This document shows positions 27,350-36,427 of a stretch of 64,000 nt of DNA, piece by piece. A model generated the notes under the pieces. The model had not been told where the DNA came from, ran no database searches, and saw nothing but the letters and a program-made list of their open reading frames with translations. Source of the DNA: an uncultured Sutterella sp. (GTDB lineage: Bacteria; Pseudomonadota; Gammaproteobacteria; Burkholderiales; Burkholderiaceae_F); the NCBI GenBank assembly GCA_905202595.1, contig CAJKSP010000002.1, positions 1 to 64,000 on the forward strand, given 5' to 3'. Position numbers and translations under genes: made by a program. Position 1 is the stretch's first letter. The number at the start of each line of letters is the position of its first letter.

Positions 27350-27472
27350 GGGGAGGAACGAGAGGAAAGAGGCTTCGCGGCGAGGCGGCAGGCTCAGACA
27401 AGCGAAGCGGCGCCGGAGCGCTCGGGCTCAGACGCCGCCTGACGGTCATGGAGCGCCGGATGGCGGGATGCG

Positions 27473-28297
27473 TCAGAGGAAGAGCTCCGGCGCCTTGGGC
27501 GCGGCGTTGGCGGCCGCGATCTTCTCCAGCATGGCTTCGAGCCGGCTCCGAACGGGCTCCGGGAAGTCGCGCGCCTGATCGGGGCAGGCCGTGATGCAGG
27601 CCCGGCAGGCGAGGCATTCTTCGGGACTCGTCACGATGAAGGTCTGCGGATCGATGATGCCGGCCGGGCACTTCTCGGCGCACGAGCCGCAGCGGCAGCA
27701 TTCCTGCGGGTCGGGCATCGGCACGGCCGGCACGCTCCCGCCAGGGCGGTAGGGGCCTTCGCCCGGAAAGGGCTTTTGAAGCGAAGTGAGCGCTTCCGTC
27801 GTCTCGGCGCTGAGGATCTTTTCAATCACGGCATTCACAAAGCGCTTCATGACGAGCTCGTCCTGGTCGCTCGGCCGGCCGGCGGCGAGCTTCGGATAGA
27901 CGCTGTGCCGGGCGACGAAGGCGGCGCCCGCGGCCACGGCAAAGCCCGCCGCGCGCATCAGGTCGCCCGCTTCGCGCAGGGCGTCTTCATAGGCGCGGTT
28001 GCCGAAGACCGTCACGGGAATGCCGACGGCGCGGCTTTCCGGACGGCTCGAGAGGAAATGCCGGCCGAAGTCTTCGGCCACAAGCGTCGGCACGCGGCCG
28101 TAGTAGCAGGGCGAGGCGAAGAAGACGGCGTCGCCCTCGCCGAAGGCATGCGCTCGGGCGTGCGATTCCGGCAGCGTCAGGTCGAGCTCTTCAAGAAAGA
28201 GTCCGGTGCCGCGCGCTGCGGCGAGCATCCGCCGCATGACCCGGCGCGTGCCGCCCGTGGGGGAGAAATAGGCGAAGAAAAGTCGCTCAAGCTTCAT
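27473..28297 (-). CDS. EFR1-like flavodoxin-ferredoxin protein
   Basis: The 274-residue protein has an N-terminal flavodoxin-like FMN domain (FAYFSPTGGTRRVMR at residue 8, the phosphate loop) and a C-terminal pair of 4Fe-4S motifs (CCRCGSCAEKCPAG and CLACRACITACPDQ, about 200-245). This EFR1 architecture is common in gut anaerobes and moves electrons between unknown partners in the cytosol. It is the upstream neighbour of rlmD on the same strand. Confidence 0.85.
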   Translation of the reverse strand: MKLERLFFAYFSPTGGTRRVMRRMLAAARGTGLFLEELDLTLPESHARAHAFGEGDAVFFASPCYYGRVPTLVAEDFGRHFLSSRPESRAVGIPVTVFGNRAYEDALREAGDLMRAAGFAVAAGAAFVARHSVYPKLAAGRPSDQDELVMKRFVNAVIEKILSAETTEALTSLQKPFPGEGPYRPGGSVPAVPMPDPQECCRCGSCAEKCPAGIIDPQTFIVTSPEECLACRACITACPDQARDFPEPVRSRLEAMLEKIAAANAAPKAPELFL

Positions 28298-28339
28298 GAT
28301 CGCTTCCGTGATGGGGGAAAAGAGGGGACGGCATTCGCG

Positions 28340-28789
28340 CTAGAGGCCGAGAATGGCCTCGACATGCTCGCCCGCAGGGAGCATGGCGTCGTGCGCTTCG
28401 AGCCACGCTTTGAGCGCAGGGAGCGCCGCCTCGCCGCGGGCGCGGACCGCGTCGGGCGGCAGCGGCGATTCCGGCCGCACGAAGGCGCTTCGCCCGAAGC
28501 AGTCGAAGAGATCGACGCCCTGATAGACCGCGACGTCGGCTTCGCTCGCCGTCGTCGAGAGAATGGGGCCGGGAACGAGCGGGTCGACCGTGCGGATCTG
28601 ATGATCGAGAAGAATGGCGCCGAGGAGCTCGAGCGGATCGGTCGTGAAGCGCTGTCCCGGATCCTCGGGGCTTCCTTTGAGCCAGTAGTAGTGCCACCCG
28701 CGCGTGCTGCGGTGCAGCGTGCGCAGGCTCTGCACGTAATCCGTGGTGCTGATGAGGAAGTAGGTTTGTTCGGCGAGCGGGTTGGACAT
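28340..28789 (-). CDS. Hypothetical protein, 149 aa
   Basis: I do not recognise this family. The protein starts MSNPLAEQTYFLISTTDYVQ and is soluble, with no signal peptide or membrane segment. It contains HYYWLKGSPEDPGQRFTTD and a stretch rich in aromatic and acidic residues. The ATG at 28789 is chosen since the longer open frame runs through the gene upstream. It lies between a small membrane protein gene (41 nt away) and the EFR1 gene, all on the minus strand, so it may share their transcript. Confidence 0.6.
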   Translation of the reverse strand: MSNPLAEQTYFLISTTDYVQSLRTLHRSTRGWHYYWLKGSPEDPGQRFTTDPLELLGAILLDHQIRTVDPLVPGPILSTTASEADVAVYQGVDLFDCFGRSAFVRPESPLPPDAVRARGEAALPALKAWLEAHDAMLPAGEHVEAILGL

Positions 28790-28829
28790 GACGGAGAAGA
28801 AAGCCGGGGTCGATGGGGTCGGAAGGGCT

Positions 28830-29246
28830 TTACGCCGGCAGGAGCACGTTGATCGTTTCAGCCGCCATGACGATGATGGCGATGAGGCCGATGCGCCGCA
28901 GGAGCGCGCCGCCCGCTGCATCAATGAAGGCTGAGCGCTTTTCGAAGTGCAGCGTCTCGGAAGCCTTTCGCAGGTGCCGCCAGGCGAGGGCGAAGGCAAG
29001 AAGCGCGAGCGCCGCCAGAATGAGGACGGCGTCGCAGAAGCCGGCGACAAGCGCCGCCCAGAGGGGCTCCCGGCCGGAGAAGAGGCCGGCGCCCAAAGAA
29101 GCGGCGAGAATGACGGCGCTCGCCGCGAGCCAGAGCGCGCGGTGCGCTCGCCATTCGTACCGGAGAAGGCCGGCGTAGGCGGCGTCGCCCGTCTGCGCGG
29201 GCGCGCCGGGGGGCTCCGCAGAGCCGAATGCTTCGCTGTTTTCCAT
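28830..29246 (-). CDS. Small membrane protein, unknown function
   Basis: The protein has 138 residues with three or so hydrophobic segments (LWLAASAVILAASLGAGLF, then about 35 residues around FCDAVLILAALALLAFALAW, and IGLIAIIVMAAETINVLL). No family recognised. An ATG at 29261 is also in frame, but a GCTATGCT -10-like element (29264-29257) overlaps it, which favours the ATG at 29246. It sits downstream of the NSS transporter array. Confidence 0.6.
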   Translation of the reverse strand: MENSEAFGSAEPPGAPAQTGDAAYAGLLRYEWRAHRALWLAASAVILAASLGAGLFSGREPLWAALVAGFCDAVLILAALALLAFALAWRHLRKASETLHFEKRSAFIDAAGGALLRRIGLIAIIVMAAETINVLLPA

Positions 29247-29303
29247 AGTGAAGTCAAGCATAGCGCCATCGGGCGCTGTCGGATGCCCCCGGCAGGATTT
29301 GCG

Positions 29304-30644
29304 TCAGAAAAGACCGCCGGCCGCCACGATGAGAACGAAGACGGGCGAGACGATGCCGATCAGGATGCGCATCGTGCGCAGCTGGGCCTCGCTCAGCGGC
29401 TTGGCGCTCTCGAGCTCGCGCTTCGTCGCCGGCCAGGCCGCCCAGGCGGCGGCGAGCGCGATGCCGAAGGTCGAGGTCGGCATGCCGATGTTGGAGGTGA
29501 TGAAGTCGAGAAAGTCGAAGAGGTTCTTGCCGAAGATCTTGGCGTCCGCCCACGGTCCGAAGGAGAGGTTGGCCGCGCAGGCGACGACGGCGCTGCCGGC
29601 GAGAACGAGCAGGATGGCTTTGGTGCGGGAGAGCGAAAGCTGCTGCGTGATGAGAACCGTGCACGCTTCAAGCATGGAGACGGAAGACGTGATCGCGGCG
29701 ACGACGAGGCAGAGGTAGAAGCAGACGGCGAAGATCTCGCCGAAGGGCATCTGCGCGAAGATGGCCGGCATCGTCACGAAGGTGAGGCCGGGGCCTGCCG
29801 TGGGATCGAGATGGAAGGCGAAGACGGCCGGCATCACCATGAGGCCGCCGAGAATCGACGAGAGGATGGCGAGAAAGGCGATCCAGCCGACGGACGAGGG
29901 CAGGTTGGCCTTCGGGTCGAGGTACGAGCCGTAGGTGATCATCGTTCCCGCGCCGAGCGAGAGCGAGAAGAAGCAGAAGCCCATGGCGTTGAAGAGCGCC
30001 GTGCCGTTGAAGTCTTCCCAGCGGGGCGCAAAGAGGTACTCGACGCCCGTCCAGCCGCCGGGAAGCGTCACGCCGCGGATGATGAGCGCCACCATGAGGA
30101 GGAAGAGCAGCGGCATGAGCACCTTGGAGAGCTTCTCAATGCCCGAGGCGACGCCCTTGAAGACCACGAGTCCCGTCAGAACGAGGAAGGCGGCGAGGTA
30201 GATGAAGGAGAGCGTGCTGTCGGAGACGAAGCTGCCGAAGTAGGCGTTGAGCTTGCCCGCATCGGCGATGATGCCCCTGCCGAAAATGGCGTCGACGGCG
30301 TACTTGAGGCACCAGCCGCCCACGACCGAATAAAACGAGAGAATCAGAAAGACGGTGAAGACGCCGATGCCGCCGAAGAGGCCCCAAGGCTTGCCGCAGA
30401 CGGCATTGAGGCTGCCGACGGCGCCTCGCCGCCCGGCGCGGCCCATGGCGAATTCAGCCGTGAGGAGCGCAATGCCGACGGTGAGCGTGAAGAAGATGTA
30501 GGGCAGCATGAAGACGGCGCCGCCGTTCGTGCCTGCCATGTAGGGGAACTTCCAGATGGCGCCGAGGCCGACGGCAGAGCCGGCGGAGGCGAGGATGAAG
30601 CCGAGGCGGGAGCCCCAGCCGGAGGAACGCGAATTCTGAGACAT
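29304..30644 (-). CDS. NSS-family sodium-dependent transporter 1
   Basis: The 446-residue member of the neurotransmitter:sodium symporter family (LeuT/MhsT-like) has about 11-12 transmembrane segments. The TM1 signature is SAVGLGAIWKFPYMAGTNGG, holding the Na+ and substrate site (residues about 20-40). The GxGxMxTYGSY segment of TM6 is present (SLSLGAGTMITYGSYL). Likely imports an amino acid with Na+. It is last in transcription order of four paralogs. The first 78 nt of conserved code (30531-30608) are identical to transporter 2. Confidence 0.9.
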   Translation of the reverse strand: MSQNSRSSGWGSRLGFILASAGSAVGLGAIWKFPYMAGTNGGAVFMLPYIFFTLTVGIALLTAEFAMGRAGRRGAVGSLNAVCGKPWGLFGGIGVFTVFLILSFYSVVGGWCLKYAVDAIFGRGIIADAGKLNAYFGSFVSDSTLSFIYLAAFLVLTGLVVFKGVASGIEKLSKVLMPLLFLLMVALIIRGVTLPGGWTGVEYLFAPRWEDFNGTALFNAMGFCFFSLSLGAGTMITYGSYLDPKANLPSSVGWIAFLAILSSILGGLMVMPAVFAFHLDPTAGPGLTFVTMPAIFAQMPFGEIFAVCFYLCLVVAAITSSVSMLEACTVLITQQLSLSRTKAILLVLAGSAVVACAANLSFGPWADAKIFGKNLFDFLDFITSNIGMPTSTFGIALAAAWAAWPATKRELESAKPLSEAQLRTMRILIGIVSPVFVLIVAAGGLF

Positions 30645-30696
30645 GTAGGAAAAGCTGACGAAGGGTTTGAGTGTTGAATGAGGGTTGTCTGCCGCT

Positions 30697-32061
30697 TCAG
30701 AAGAGGCCCAGGCCTCGGGCCGCCACGAGAAGGATGACGGCAGGCGCGGCGACGCAGAGAATGAAGCGGAAGGCTTTGAGCGCGCTCTTCGGCCAATTTG
30801 CGTTGCGGCAGAGCTCCGCCGCAGCGGCGGGCCATGCCTTCACGCCCGCCACCCAGGCGATGCCGAGGCAGCCGAGCGGCATGCCGATGTTCGAGGTGGC
30901 GAAGTCGAGGAGCTCGAAGAGCGTCATGCCGAAGAGCTTCGCATCGGCAAGCGGCCCGAAGGAGAGCGCGCAGAGAATGCCGAGCAGGCCCAGAAAGGTC
31001 GAGACGCCGAGAACGGCCGAGCGCTTGGAGAGGCCGTGCTCGTCGACCCAGTACTGCGAGCTCATCTCCAGAATGGAAATCGCGCTTGTGAGCGCGGCGA
31101 CGAAGAGGCACGCATAGAAGGCGACGGCGAAGGCGCCGCCGAAGGGCAGGTGGGCGAAGACCGCAGGCATCGTTGCGAAGGTGAGGCCGGGGCCGGCATC
31201 GGGCGAGAGGCCGAAAGCGAAGACGGCGGGCATCACCATGAGGCCGCCGAGAATGGACGAGAGCACGGCGAGGAAGACGATCCAGGCGGTCGAGGCGCCG
31301 ATGTTCACCTTGCTAGAGAGGTAGCTGCCGTAGTTCATCATCGAGCCGGAGCCGACTGAGAGCGAAAAGAAGGCGAAGCCGAGCGCATTCAGCAGCGCCT
31401 CGGCCGTAAAGGCGTCCGGATTGGGTTCGAAGAGGAAGGCGAGTCCGGCCGATGCGCCCGGCAGCGTCAGCCCCCGCGCGATGAGGAGGAGCATGAGCAG
31501 AAAGAGGAGCGGCATGAGGATCTTGCTCATGCGCTCGATGCCGCGCTCGATGCCGAAGAGGACGACCGCTGCGGTAGCGGCAAGAAATGCCGCGTGGCTC
31601 AGCGAGGGCGAGAGGCCCGATGAGGCGAAGGCTGAGAAGGCGTCCTTGAGCGCTGTCGGGTCGTCGGCCGCGCCGCCGCCCGTGAGCGCCTCGGCGAAAT
31701 AGTGGAGGCACCAGCCGCCGACAACGGAATAAAAGCCCAGGATGAGCGTGCCGGTGAGAACGGAGATGAGGCCGAGGGGCGCCGCAGAGCGGCCGCCGAG
31801 GAGCCGGAAGGCTTTGGCGGCGCCGCCCTTGGCTGCGCGGCCCATGCACATTTCGGCGATGAGGACCGTGAGGCCGAGGCCGGCCGAGAAGACGATGTAG
31901 GGCAGCAGAAAGACGGCGCCGCCGCTGCTGCCTGCCATGTAGGGGAACTTCCAGATGGCGCCGAGGCCGACGGCAGAGCCGGCGGAGGCGAGGATGAAGC
32001 CGAGGCGCGAGGACCAGGCGGCGCGTTCAGGGGCGGCAGTGGGGGAGCTGTCGTCGGGCAT
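30697..32061 (-). CDS. NSS-family sodium-dependent transporter 2
   Basis: The 454-residue paralog of the neighbouring NSS genes has TM1 SAVGLGAIWKFPYMAGSSGG. It differs from transporter 1 (Thr-Asn to Ser-Ser) beside the substrate site and in TM6 (SLSVGSGSMMNYGSYL, Asn where the others have Thr). This suggests a different amino-acid preference. It is 52 nt upstream of transporter 1 on the same strand. Confidence 0.9.
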   Translation of the reverse strand: MPDDSSPTAAPERAAWSSRLGFILASAGSAVGLGAIWKFPYMAGSSGGAVFLLPYIVFSAGLGLTVLIAEMCMGRAAKGGAAKAFRLLGGRSAAPLGLISVLTGTLILGFYSVVGGWCLHYFAEALTGGGAADDPTALKDAFSAFASSGLSPSLSHAAFLAATAAVVLFGIERGIERMSKILMPLLFLLMLLLIARGLTLPGASAGLAFLFEPNPDAFTAEALLNALGFAFFSLSVGSGSMMNYGSYLSSKVNIGASTAWIVFLAVLSSILGGLMVMPAVFAFGLSPDAGPGLTFATMPAVFAHLPFGGAFAVAFYACLFVAALTSAISILEMSSQYWVDEHGLSKRSAVLGVSTFLGLLGILCALSFGPLADAKLFGMTLFELLDFATSNIGMPLGCLGIAWVAGVKAWPAAAAELCRNANWPKSALKAFRFILCVAAPAVILLVAARGLGLF

Positions 32062-32094
32062 GGCAGAAGGAGCGAGGAAATAAAGAAAAAGATG

Positions 32095-32123
32095 AAGCAG
32101 GCGCGTTGGGCGCCTGCTTTCCG
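32095..32123 (-). terminator. Terminator after NSS transporter 3
   Basis: On the minus strand the stem AAGCAGGCGC/GCGCCTGCTT is followed by a T-rich tract (TCATCTTTTTCTTTA). It may partly separate transporters 3 and 2. Confidence 0.6.
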
Positions 32124-32139
32124 AGGGCGGGCTGCTGCG

Positions 32140-33474
32140 TCAGAGCAAGCCCGAGATCAGCACGGCGATGACGAGGATCGGCGCAATCACGCAGCAGCTG
32201 AAGCGCAGCATCCTCCGCCAGCCTTCCGAGCGGGGCGTCTCGCCCGCAATGTCGGCCGACACCTGGGGCCAGAGCTTCACGCCCGCGAGGTAGAGGATCA
32301 CGAGGCCGCCGATCGGCAGCGAGATGTTGCTCGTAAAGAAGTCGAAGATGTCGAAGAAGGTCTTGCCGGCGATGGGCTTCACGTCGGCGAGCATGCCGAA
32401 CGAGAGGCAGGGCAGCGCGCCCACGACGGCGAGCGCCACGGTGGAGATGACGGAGGCCTTCGGGCGGCTGTAGCCCTTTTCATCGGCGAGGTACGCGACG
32501 AGGATCTCGATGAGCGAAACCGACGACGTGATGGCGGCGACGATGAGGCAGAGGTAGAAGATCACGGCGAAGAGCTGCCCGAAGGGCATCTGCGCAAAGA
32601 CGGCCGGCATCGTGATGAAGGTGAGGCCGGGGCCGGCGGTCGGCGAGAGGCCGAAGGCGAAGACCGAAGGCATCACCATGAGGCCGCCCATGATGCTCGA
32701 GACGACCGAGAGGAAGGCGATCCAGAGGCAGGCGCGCGAAACGTTCGTGCGCCGGTCGACGTAGGAGCCGTAGGTCATCATGCAGCCGCAGCCCACGCAG
32801 AGCGAGAAGAAGGTGAAGCCCATCGCCTGCAGGAGCGCGTGGAACGTGAAGGCCTCGGGGTCGAATTTGAAGAGGAATTCAAGGCCCGCTGCGGCGCCCG
32901 GCAGCATCAGTCCGCGGATGATGATCGCGAGCATCAGGAAGAAGAGGAGCGGCATGAGGATCTTGCTCACGCGCTCGATGCCGCGCGAGACGTCGAGCGC
33001 GACGATGAGGCCGTTGAGAAGCAGGAAGAGCCACTGAAAGCCGAGCGCCATCACGGGATCGGCCGTGAAGTCTGCAAAGTGCTTGCCGAGAAGGGACTGA
33101 TCGGCGATGAGTCCCTGTCCGACGAGCGCTTCGCAGAAGTAGGCGATCGTCCAGCCGCCGATGGCCGAATAGAACGAGAGAACGAGAAAGCCCGTGAGGA
33201 CGCCGAGATAGCCCGCCGGCAGAAAGGCGCGCCCGGCAAGCCGGCGGTAGGTCGTGACGATGCCGCCCTTGCCGAGGCGTCCGAGCGACACTTCGGCGAT
33301 GAGGATGACGAGGCCTGCCGTGAAGGTGAGGATGATGTAGGGGAAGAGAAAAGCGCTGCCGCCGTTCGTTCCCGCCATATAGGGGAACTTCCAAATCGCG
33401 CCGAGGCCGACGGCTGCGCCGGCGCTAGCTAGCACGAATCCGATGCGGCTCGTCCAAGTGCTGCGTTCGCTCAT
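32140..33474 (-). CDS. NSS-family sodium-dependent transporter 3
   Basis: The 444-residue paralog has TM1 AAVGLGAIWKFPYMAGTNGG and TM6 SLCVGCGCMMTYGSYV. The two Cys flanking the unwound part of TM6 are unlike the other three copies and may change substrate size preference. It has about 11 transmembrane segments and a short cytosolic N-terminus. A hairpin-containing spacer of 249 bp separates it from transporter 4. Confidence 0.9.
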   Translation of the reverse strand: MSERSTWTSRIGFVLASAGAAVGLGAIWKFPYMAGTNGGSAFLFPYIILTFTAGLVILIAEVSLGRLGKGGIVTTYRRLAGRAFLPAGYLGVLTGFLVLSFYSAIGGWTIAYFCEALVGQGLIADQSLLGKHFADFTADPVMALGFQWLFLLLNGLIVALDVSRGIERVSKILMPLLFFLMLAIIIRGLMLPGAAAGLEFLFKFDPEAFTFHALLQAMGFTFFSLCVGCGCMMTYGSYVDRRTNVSRACLWIAFLSVVSSIMGGLMVMPSVFAFGLSPTAGPGLTFITMPAVFAQMPFGQLFAVIFYLCLIVAAITSSVSLIEILVAYLADEKGYSRPKASVISTVALAVVGALPCLSFGMLADVKPIAGKTFFDIFDFFTSNISLPIGGLVILYLAGVKLWPQVSADIAGETPRSEGWRRMLRFSCCVIAPILVIAVLISGLL

Positions 33475-33650
33475 GGTGTTTGGTTCCTGTCATTTAGGGT
33501 TGAGGGGGAACGGCTTCAGCGTTCGGCGGCTGTTCTTTTGGGAGCGGCGCCGCTTAGAAAGCGCGCGAAGTCTCTTCAATCTTATCGAGGCTGAGACGGC
33601 ATCGAGACGGAAGATGAGGAGAAAGCGCTTGTTTTCAGGGGCTGAAGCGA

Positions 33651-33692
33651 AGCGGTCCCGCCGTCCGAACTCATCGGACGAGCGGGACCGTT
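33651..33692. terminator. Nested hairpin between NSS transporters 4 and 3
   Basis: A long nested inverted repeat (GCGGTCCCGC...GCGGGACCG with an inner CGTCCGA/TCGGACG) lies just after the stop of transporter 4. There is no good T tract on the minus strand, so it may be an mRNA-stabilising stem or a partial terminator. Confidence 0.5.
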
Positions 33693-33723
33693 TCAAAGCC
33701 GAGCTTTCAAAAGGGAAGCAAGA

Positions 33724-35070
33724 TCAGCCGAAGAGGCCTTGGAATACCGCTACCAGCACGAGAATCGGGGCGAGGATCGCCACGAGGAAGCGAATGCAGC
33801 TCAGCACGGCTGCGCCGAAGTTGCGCGGCGTGGAGAGCTCTTCGCGGAAGGCGGGCCAGGCCTTCCAGCCCATGAGGGCCGCCACGGCGAGGCCGCCGAT
33901 CGGCATCATGAAGTTCGTGCAGACGAAGTCAAGCAGGTCGAAGAAGTTGCGTCCGCCCACCGTGAAGCCGCTCCAGACCCCGAAGGAGAGCGCGGACACG
34001 GCGCCGAGGAGGAAGAGGAGCACGAAGCTCACGATCACAGCCGCTCGGCGGCTGAAGCGCCATTCGTTGTGCATGAAGGCGACCACGACTTCGAGAAGCG
34101 ACACCGCGCTCGTGAGCGCCGCCGTGAGGAGGCAGATGTAGAAGAGGAACGCGAAGAGGCTGCCGAGCGGCACGTGCGAGAAGATCATCGGCACGGTCAC
34201 GAAGACGAGGCCCGGGCCGCCGTTGGGCTCGAGCCCGAAGGCAAAGACGGCCGGCATGATCATGAGGCCCGCCAGCAGCGCTGCCATGTCCGCAAGAACG
34301 GCCACCCAGGCCGATGCGGTCGGAATGCAGACGTCCTGCTTCAGGTACGAGCCGTAGGTGATGAGCATGCCGCCGCCGAGCGAGAGCGAGAAGAACGTGA
34401 AGCCCATCGCGTTGAGAATCGACGAAGAGGTGACGTTTTCTAGCTTGAAGTTGAAGAGGTACTCGACGCCGGCCCAGGCGCCGTCGAGCGTGAGCGAGCG
34501 GCCGATGAGCGCGAGCATGAGGATGAAGAGCGTCGGCATCAGGTACTTCGAGAGGCGCTCGATGCCCTGTTCAACGCCGAGGACGACGGTGCCGCAGGTG
34601 ATGGCTAAAAAGGCGAAGTGCCAGCCCACGTTGAGGTAGCCGTTCGAGACGAGGTCGGCGAAGTGCGCCTTGAGTCCTTCGGCGTCGGGCGAGGCTACGG
34701 AGCCGCGGATGGCATCGACGAGGTAGGCCACGCACCAGCCGCCAACAACCGAGTAGTAGGAGAGGATCAGAAAGCTCGTGAGCACGGCGAAGGTGCCGAG
34801 CGCAGCAAAGAGCTTGCCGCCGCCCACCTTGCGCATGGCCGAGACGCAGGAGCCGCGGCCGCGGCGGCCGATCGCGATTTCAGCCATGACGAGCGACAGG
34901 CCGATCGTCAGCGAGAAGACGATGTAGGGGATGATGAAGGCGGCGCCGCCGTTGGCGCCGGCCCAGAAGGGGAACTTCCAGATCGCCCCGATGCCGATCG
35001 CCGAGCCGGCTGAGGCCAGGATGAAGCCGAGTCTGGAGGTCCACTGCGCTGCTGTGGAGGTGGTTGCCAT
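33724..35070 (-). CDS. NSS-family sodium-dependent transporter 4
   Basis: The 448-residue paralog is first in the array. TM1 reads SAIGIGAIWKFPFWAGANGG, the most divergent of the four (Phe-Trp-Ala in place of Tyr-Met-Ala), and TM6 reads SLSLGGGMLITYGSYL. It has about 11 membrane segments. A TACAAT -10 candidate lies about 140 nt upstream on the minus strand and could drive the whole array. Confidence 0.9.
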   Translation of the reverse strand: MATTSTAAQWTSRLGFILASAGSAIGIGAIWKFPFWAGANGGAAFIIPYIVFSLTIGLSLVMAEIAIGRRGRGSCVSAMRKVGGGKLFAALGTFAVLTSFLILSYYSVVGGWCVAYLVDAIRGSVASPDAEGLKAHFADLVSNGYLNVGWHFAFLAITCGTVVLGVEQGIERLSKYLMPTLFILMLALIGRSLTLDGAWAGVEYLFNFKLENVTSSSILNAMGFTFFSLSLGGGMLITYGSYLKQDVCIPTASAWVAVLADMAALLAGLMIMPAVFAFGLEPNGGPGLVFVTVPMIFSHVPLGSLFAFLFYICLLTAALTSAVSLLEVVVAFMHNEWRFSRRAAVIVSFVLLFLLGAVSALSFGVWSGFTVGGRNFFDLLDFVCTNFMMPIGGLAVAALMGWKAWPAFREELSTPRNFGAAVLSCIRFLVAILAPILVLVAVFQGLFG

Positions 35071-35564
35071 GAGTAATCCTTATGCGTGCAGAGGGCTTGA
35101 TGTTGTGTTGGCCGAGCTCGGAAAGAAGAAGCCCCGTGCGATGCCGCCGAGCAGGCGGCTGCCGGGGATGCGAGGGAATGCTGCTTCGAAGAGAGCCCGT
35201 TTTTTGATTGTAACCAAAGGTAGCAGTTGAAATGCCTGATGCACGGCGGCGGCTGTCATCAGGTGAGCGGCTTTCCCGATGAACGCATGCAAAATTAGGG
35301 GAACTGCTTATGAAAATGGCCTGTAGACATTGAAAAACGACAGCAAAAGCCATCCCAAATGCAGGGCTTTCGGCGGCAGTCCGGCGGAAAGAGCCGCCTT
35401 TTCACGCTGTCTTGGCTTTGCGGATTCTTTGCAAAGCTTGACGCCCGCTGCAGCTGGCCTCCGATAGGATCGAAGAGCGGAGGTCGGCGCTTCCTGCGGC
35501 ATGGATGCTGGAAGCGGCCCGCCGGACCGCGTCCGGATTTCGTGTTGTTGGGGGGAGCGCTTTC
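35071..35564. promoter_or_regulatory. Divergent intergenic region, NSS array / SIMPL gene
   Basis: About 490 bp without a convincing gene. On the minus strand TACAAT (35212-35207) is a good -10 for the NSS array. On the plus strand TAGGAT at 35465-35470 is a weaker candidate for the SIMPL gene. Short open frames here show no ribosome sites. Confidence 0.4.
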
Positions 35565-36332
35565 ATGACGCATGCTGCTGAATTCTGCCGTCCGGCTTTC
35601 CGTACGGCTCTGCCGATGCTTGCCGCCGTCTTTGCGGCGTCCGCTTTGCTTTCATCTCCTGCCTGCGCTGTGCCCGCCGCTGCTGAAGCGGGCGCCGTCA
35701 TGACGCTTTCCGCCGAAGCCAGCCGCATCGTGCCCAATGACTTCGCGACGGTGACCTTCACGACGGAGTCGCAGAAGCCGACGGCGGCTGAAGCGGCCGA
35801 AGATGTGGCGAAGGCCGGCAATGCCGCGCTCGCCGCCTTCAAGGCGCTCGGAAGCGCTGTCGAAGCGCAGACGATCGATCTTTCGACGTGGCCCGTCTAC
35901 CGCGAAGCCAAGGAAGGCGAAGTTCGCACGCCCGGCGCTTGGCGGGTGCGGCAGGCGATCCGCGTGACGGTGCGGGACCTTTCGCAGCTGCCGGAAGCGC
36001 TCTCGGCGGGCGGCGCCGCCATGGACTACGACGGCATTCAGTTCGGCATTTCGCGCGAATCGCGCGAGGCGGCCGAAGACGAGCTTCTGGCCGAAGCCAT
36101 CCGCAAAGCAGGCGCCCGGGCGTCGGCCGCGGCGCAAGCCATCGGCCTTGATGAGAAGCATGTGAAAATAGAGTCGCTTTCCACGAGTGCATCCGGGCCG
36201 TCTGTACGTTATCTGGCGCTTCCGGCGGCCAACGGGCTGTCGCGCTCAGCTGCCGCAGCGGCGCCGGCGGTGAGCGCCGGCACGGGCGAAGTGACCGTGC
36301 GCGTGCAGATGACGGTTCGCATCAAGCCGTAG
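35565..36332 (+). CDS. Periplasmic SIMPL-domain (DUF541) protein
   Basis: The 255-residue protein has a signal peptide of about 40 residues (ending SSPACAVPAAA). A SIMPL/DUF541 domain follows: it opens with VMTLSAEASRIVPNDFATVTF, has YDGIQFGISRESREAAEDELLAEAIRKA in the middle (quoted in part; the DAL/A-rich helix), and ends TVRVQMTVRIKP. Family members are periplasmic or outer-membrane proteins with oxidative-stress links. The ATG at 35565 is preferred over one 20 codons upstream because the signal peptide begins there. Confidence 0.8.
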   Translation: MTHAAEFCRPAFRTALPMLAAVFAASALLSSPACAVPAAAEAGAVMTLSAEASRIVPNDFATVTFTTESQKPTAAEAAEDVAKAGNAALAAFKALGSAVEAQTIDLSTWPVYREAKEGEVRTPGAWRVRQAIRVTVRDLSQLPEALSAGGAAMDYDGIQFGISRESREAAEDELLAEAIRKAGARASAAAQAIGLDEKHVKIESLSTSASGPSVRYLALPAANGLSRSAAAAAPAVSAGTGEVTVRVQMTVRIKP

Positions 36333-36427
36333 CGCTCTGCCGCGCGCTTATTTCCTATTCCGCAGGGATCCGCCGCGTCTGAATGCGGGGGACGCCTGCG
36401 GGCTGTCTTTGAAGGACTTTCACGACC

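Noticed and set aside
31702..33432. 576-codon plus-strand frame across two NSS genes
   Set aside because: Antisense shadow; spans the gene boundary.
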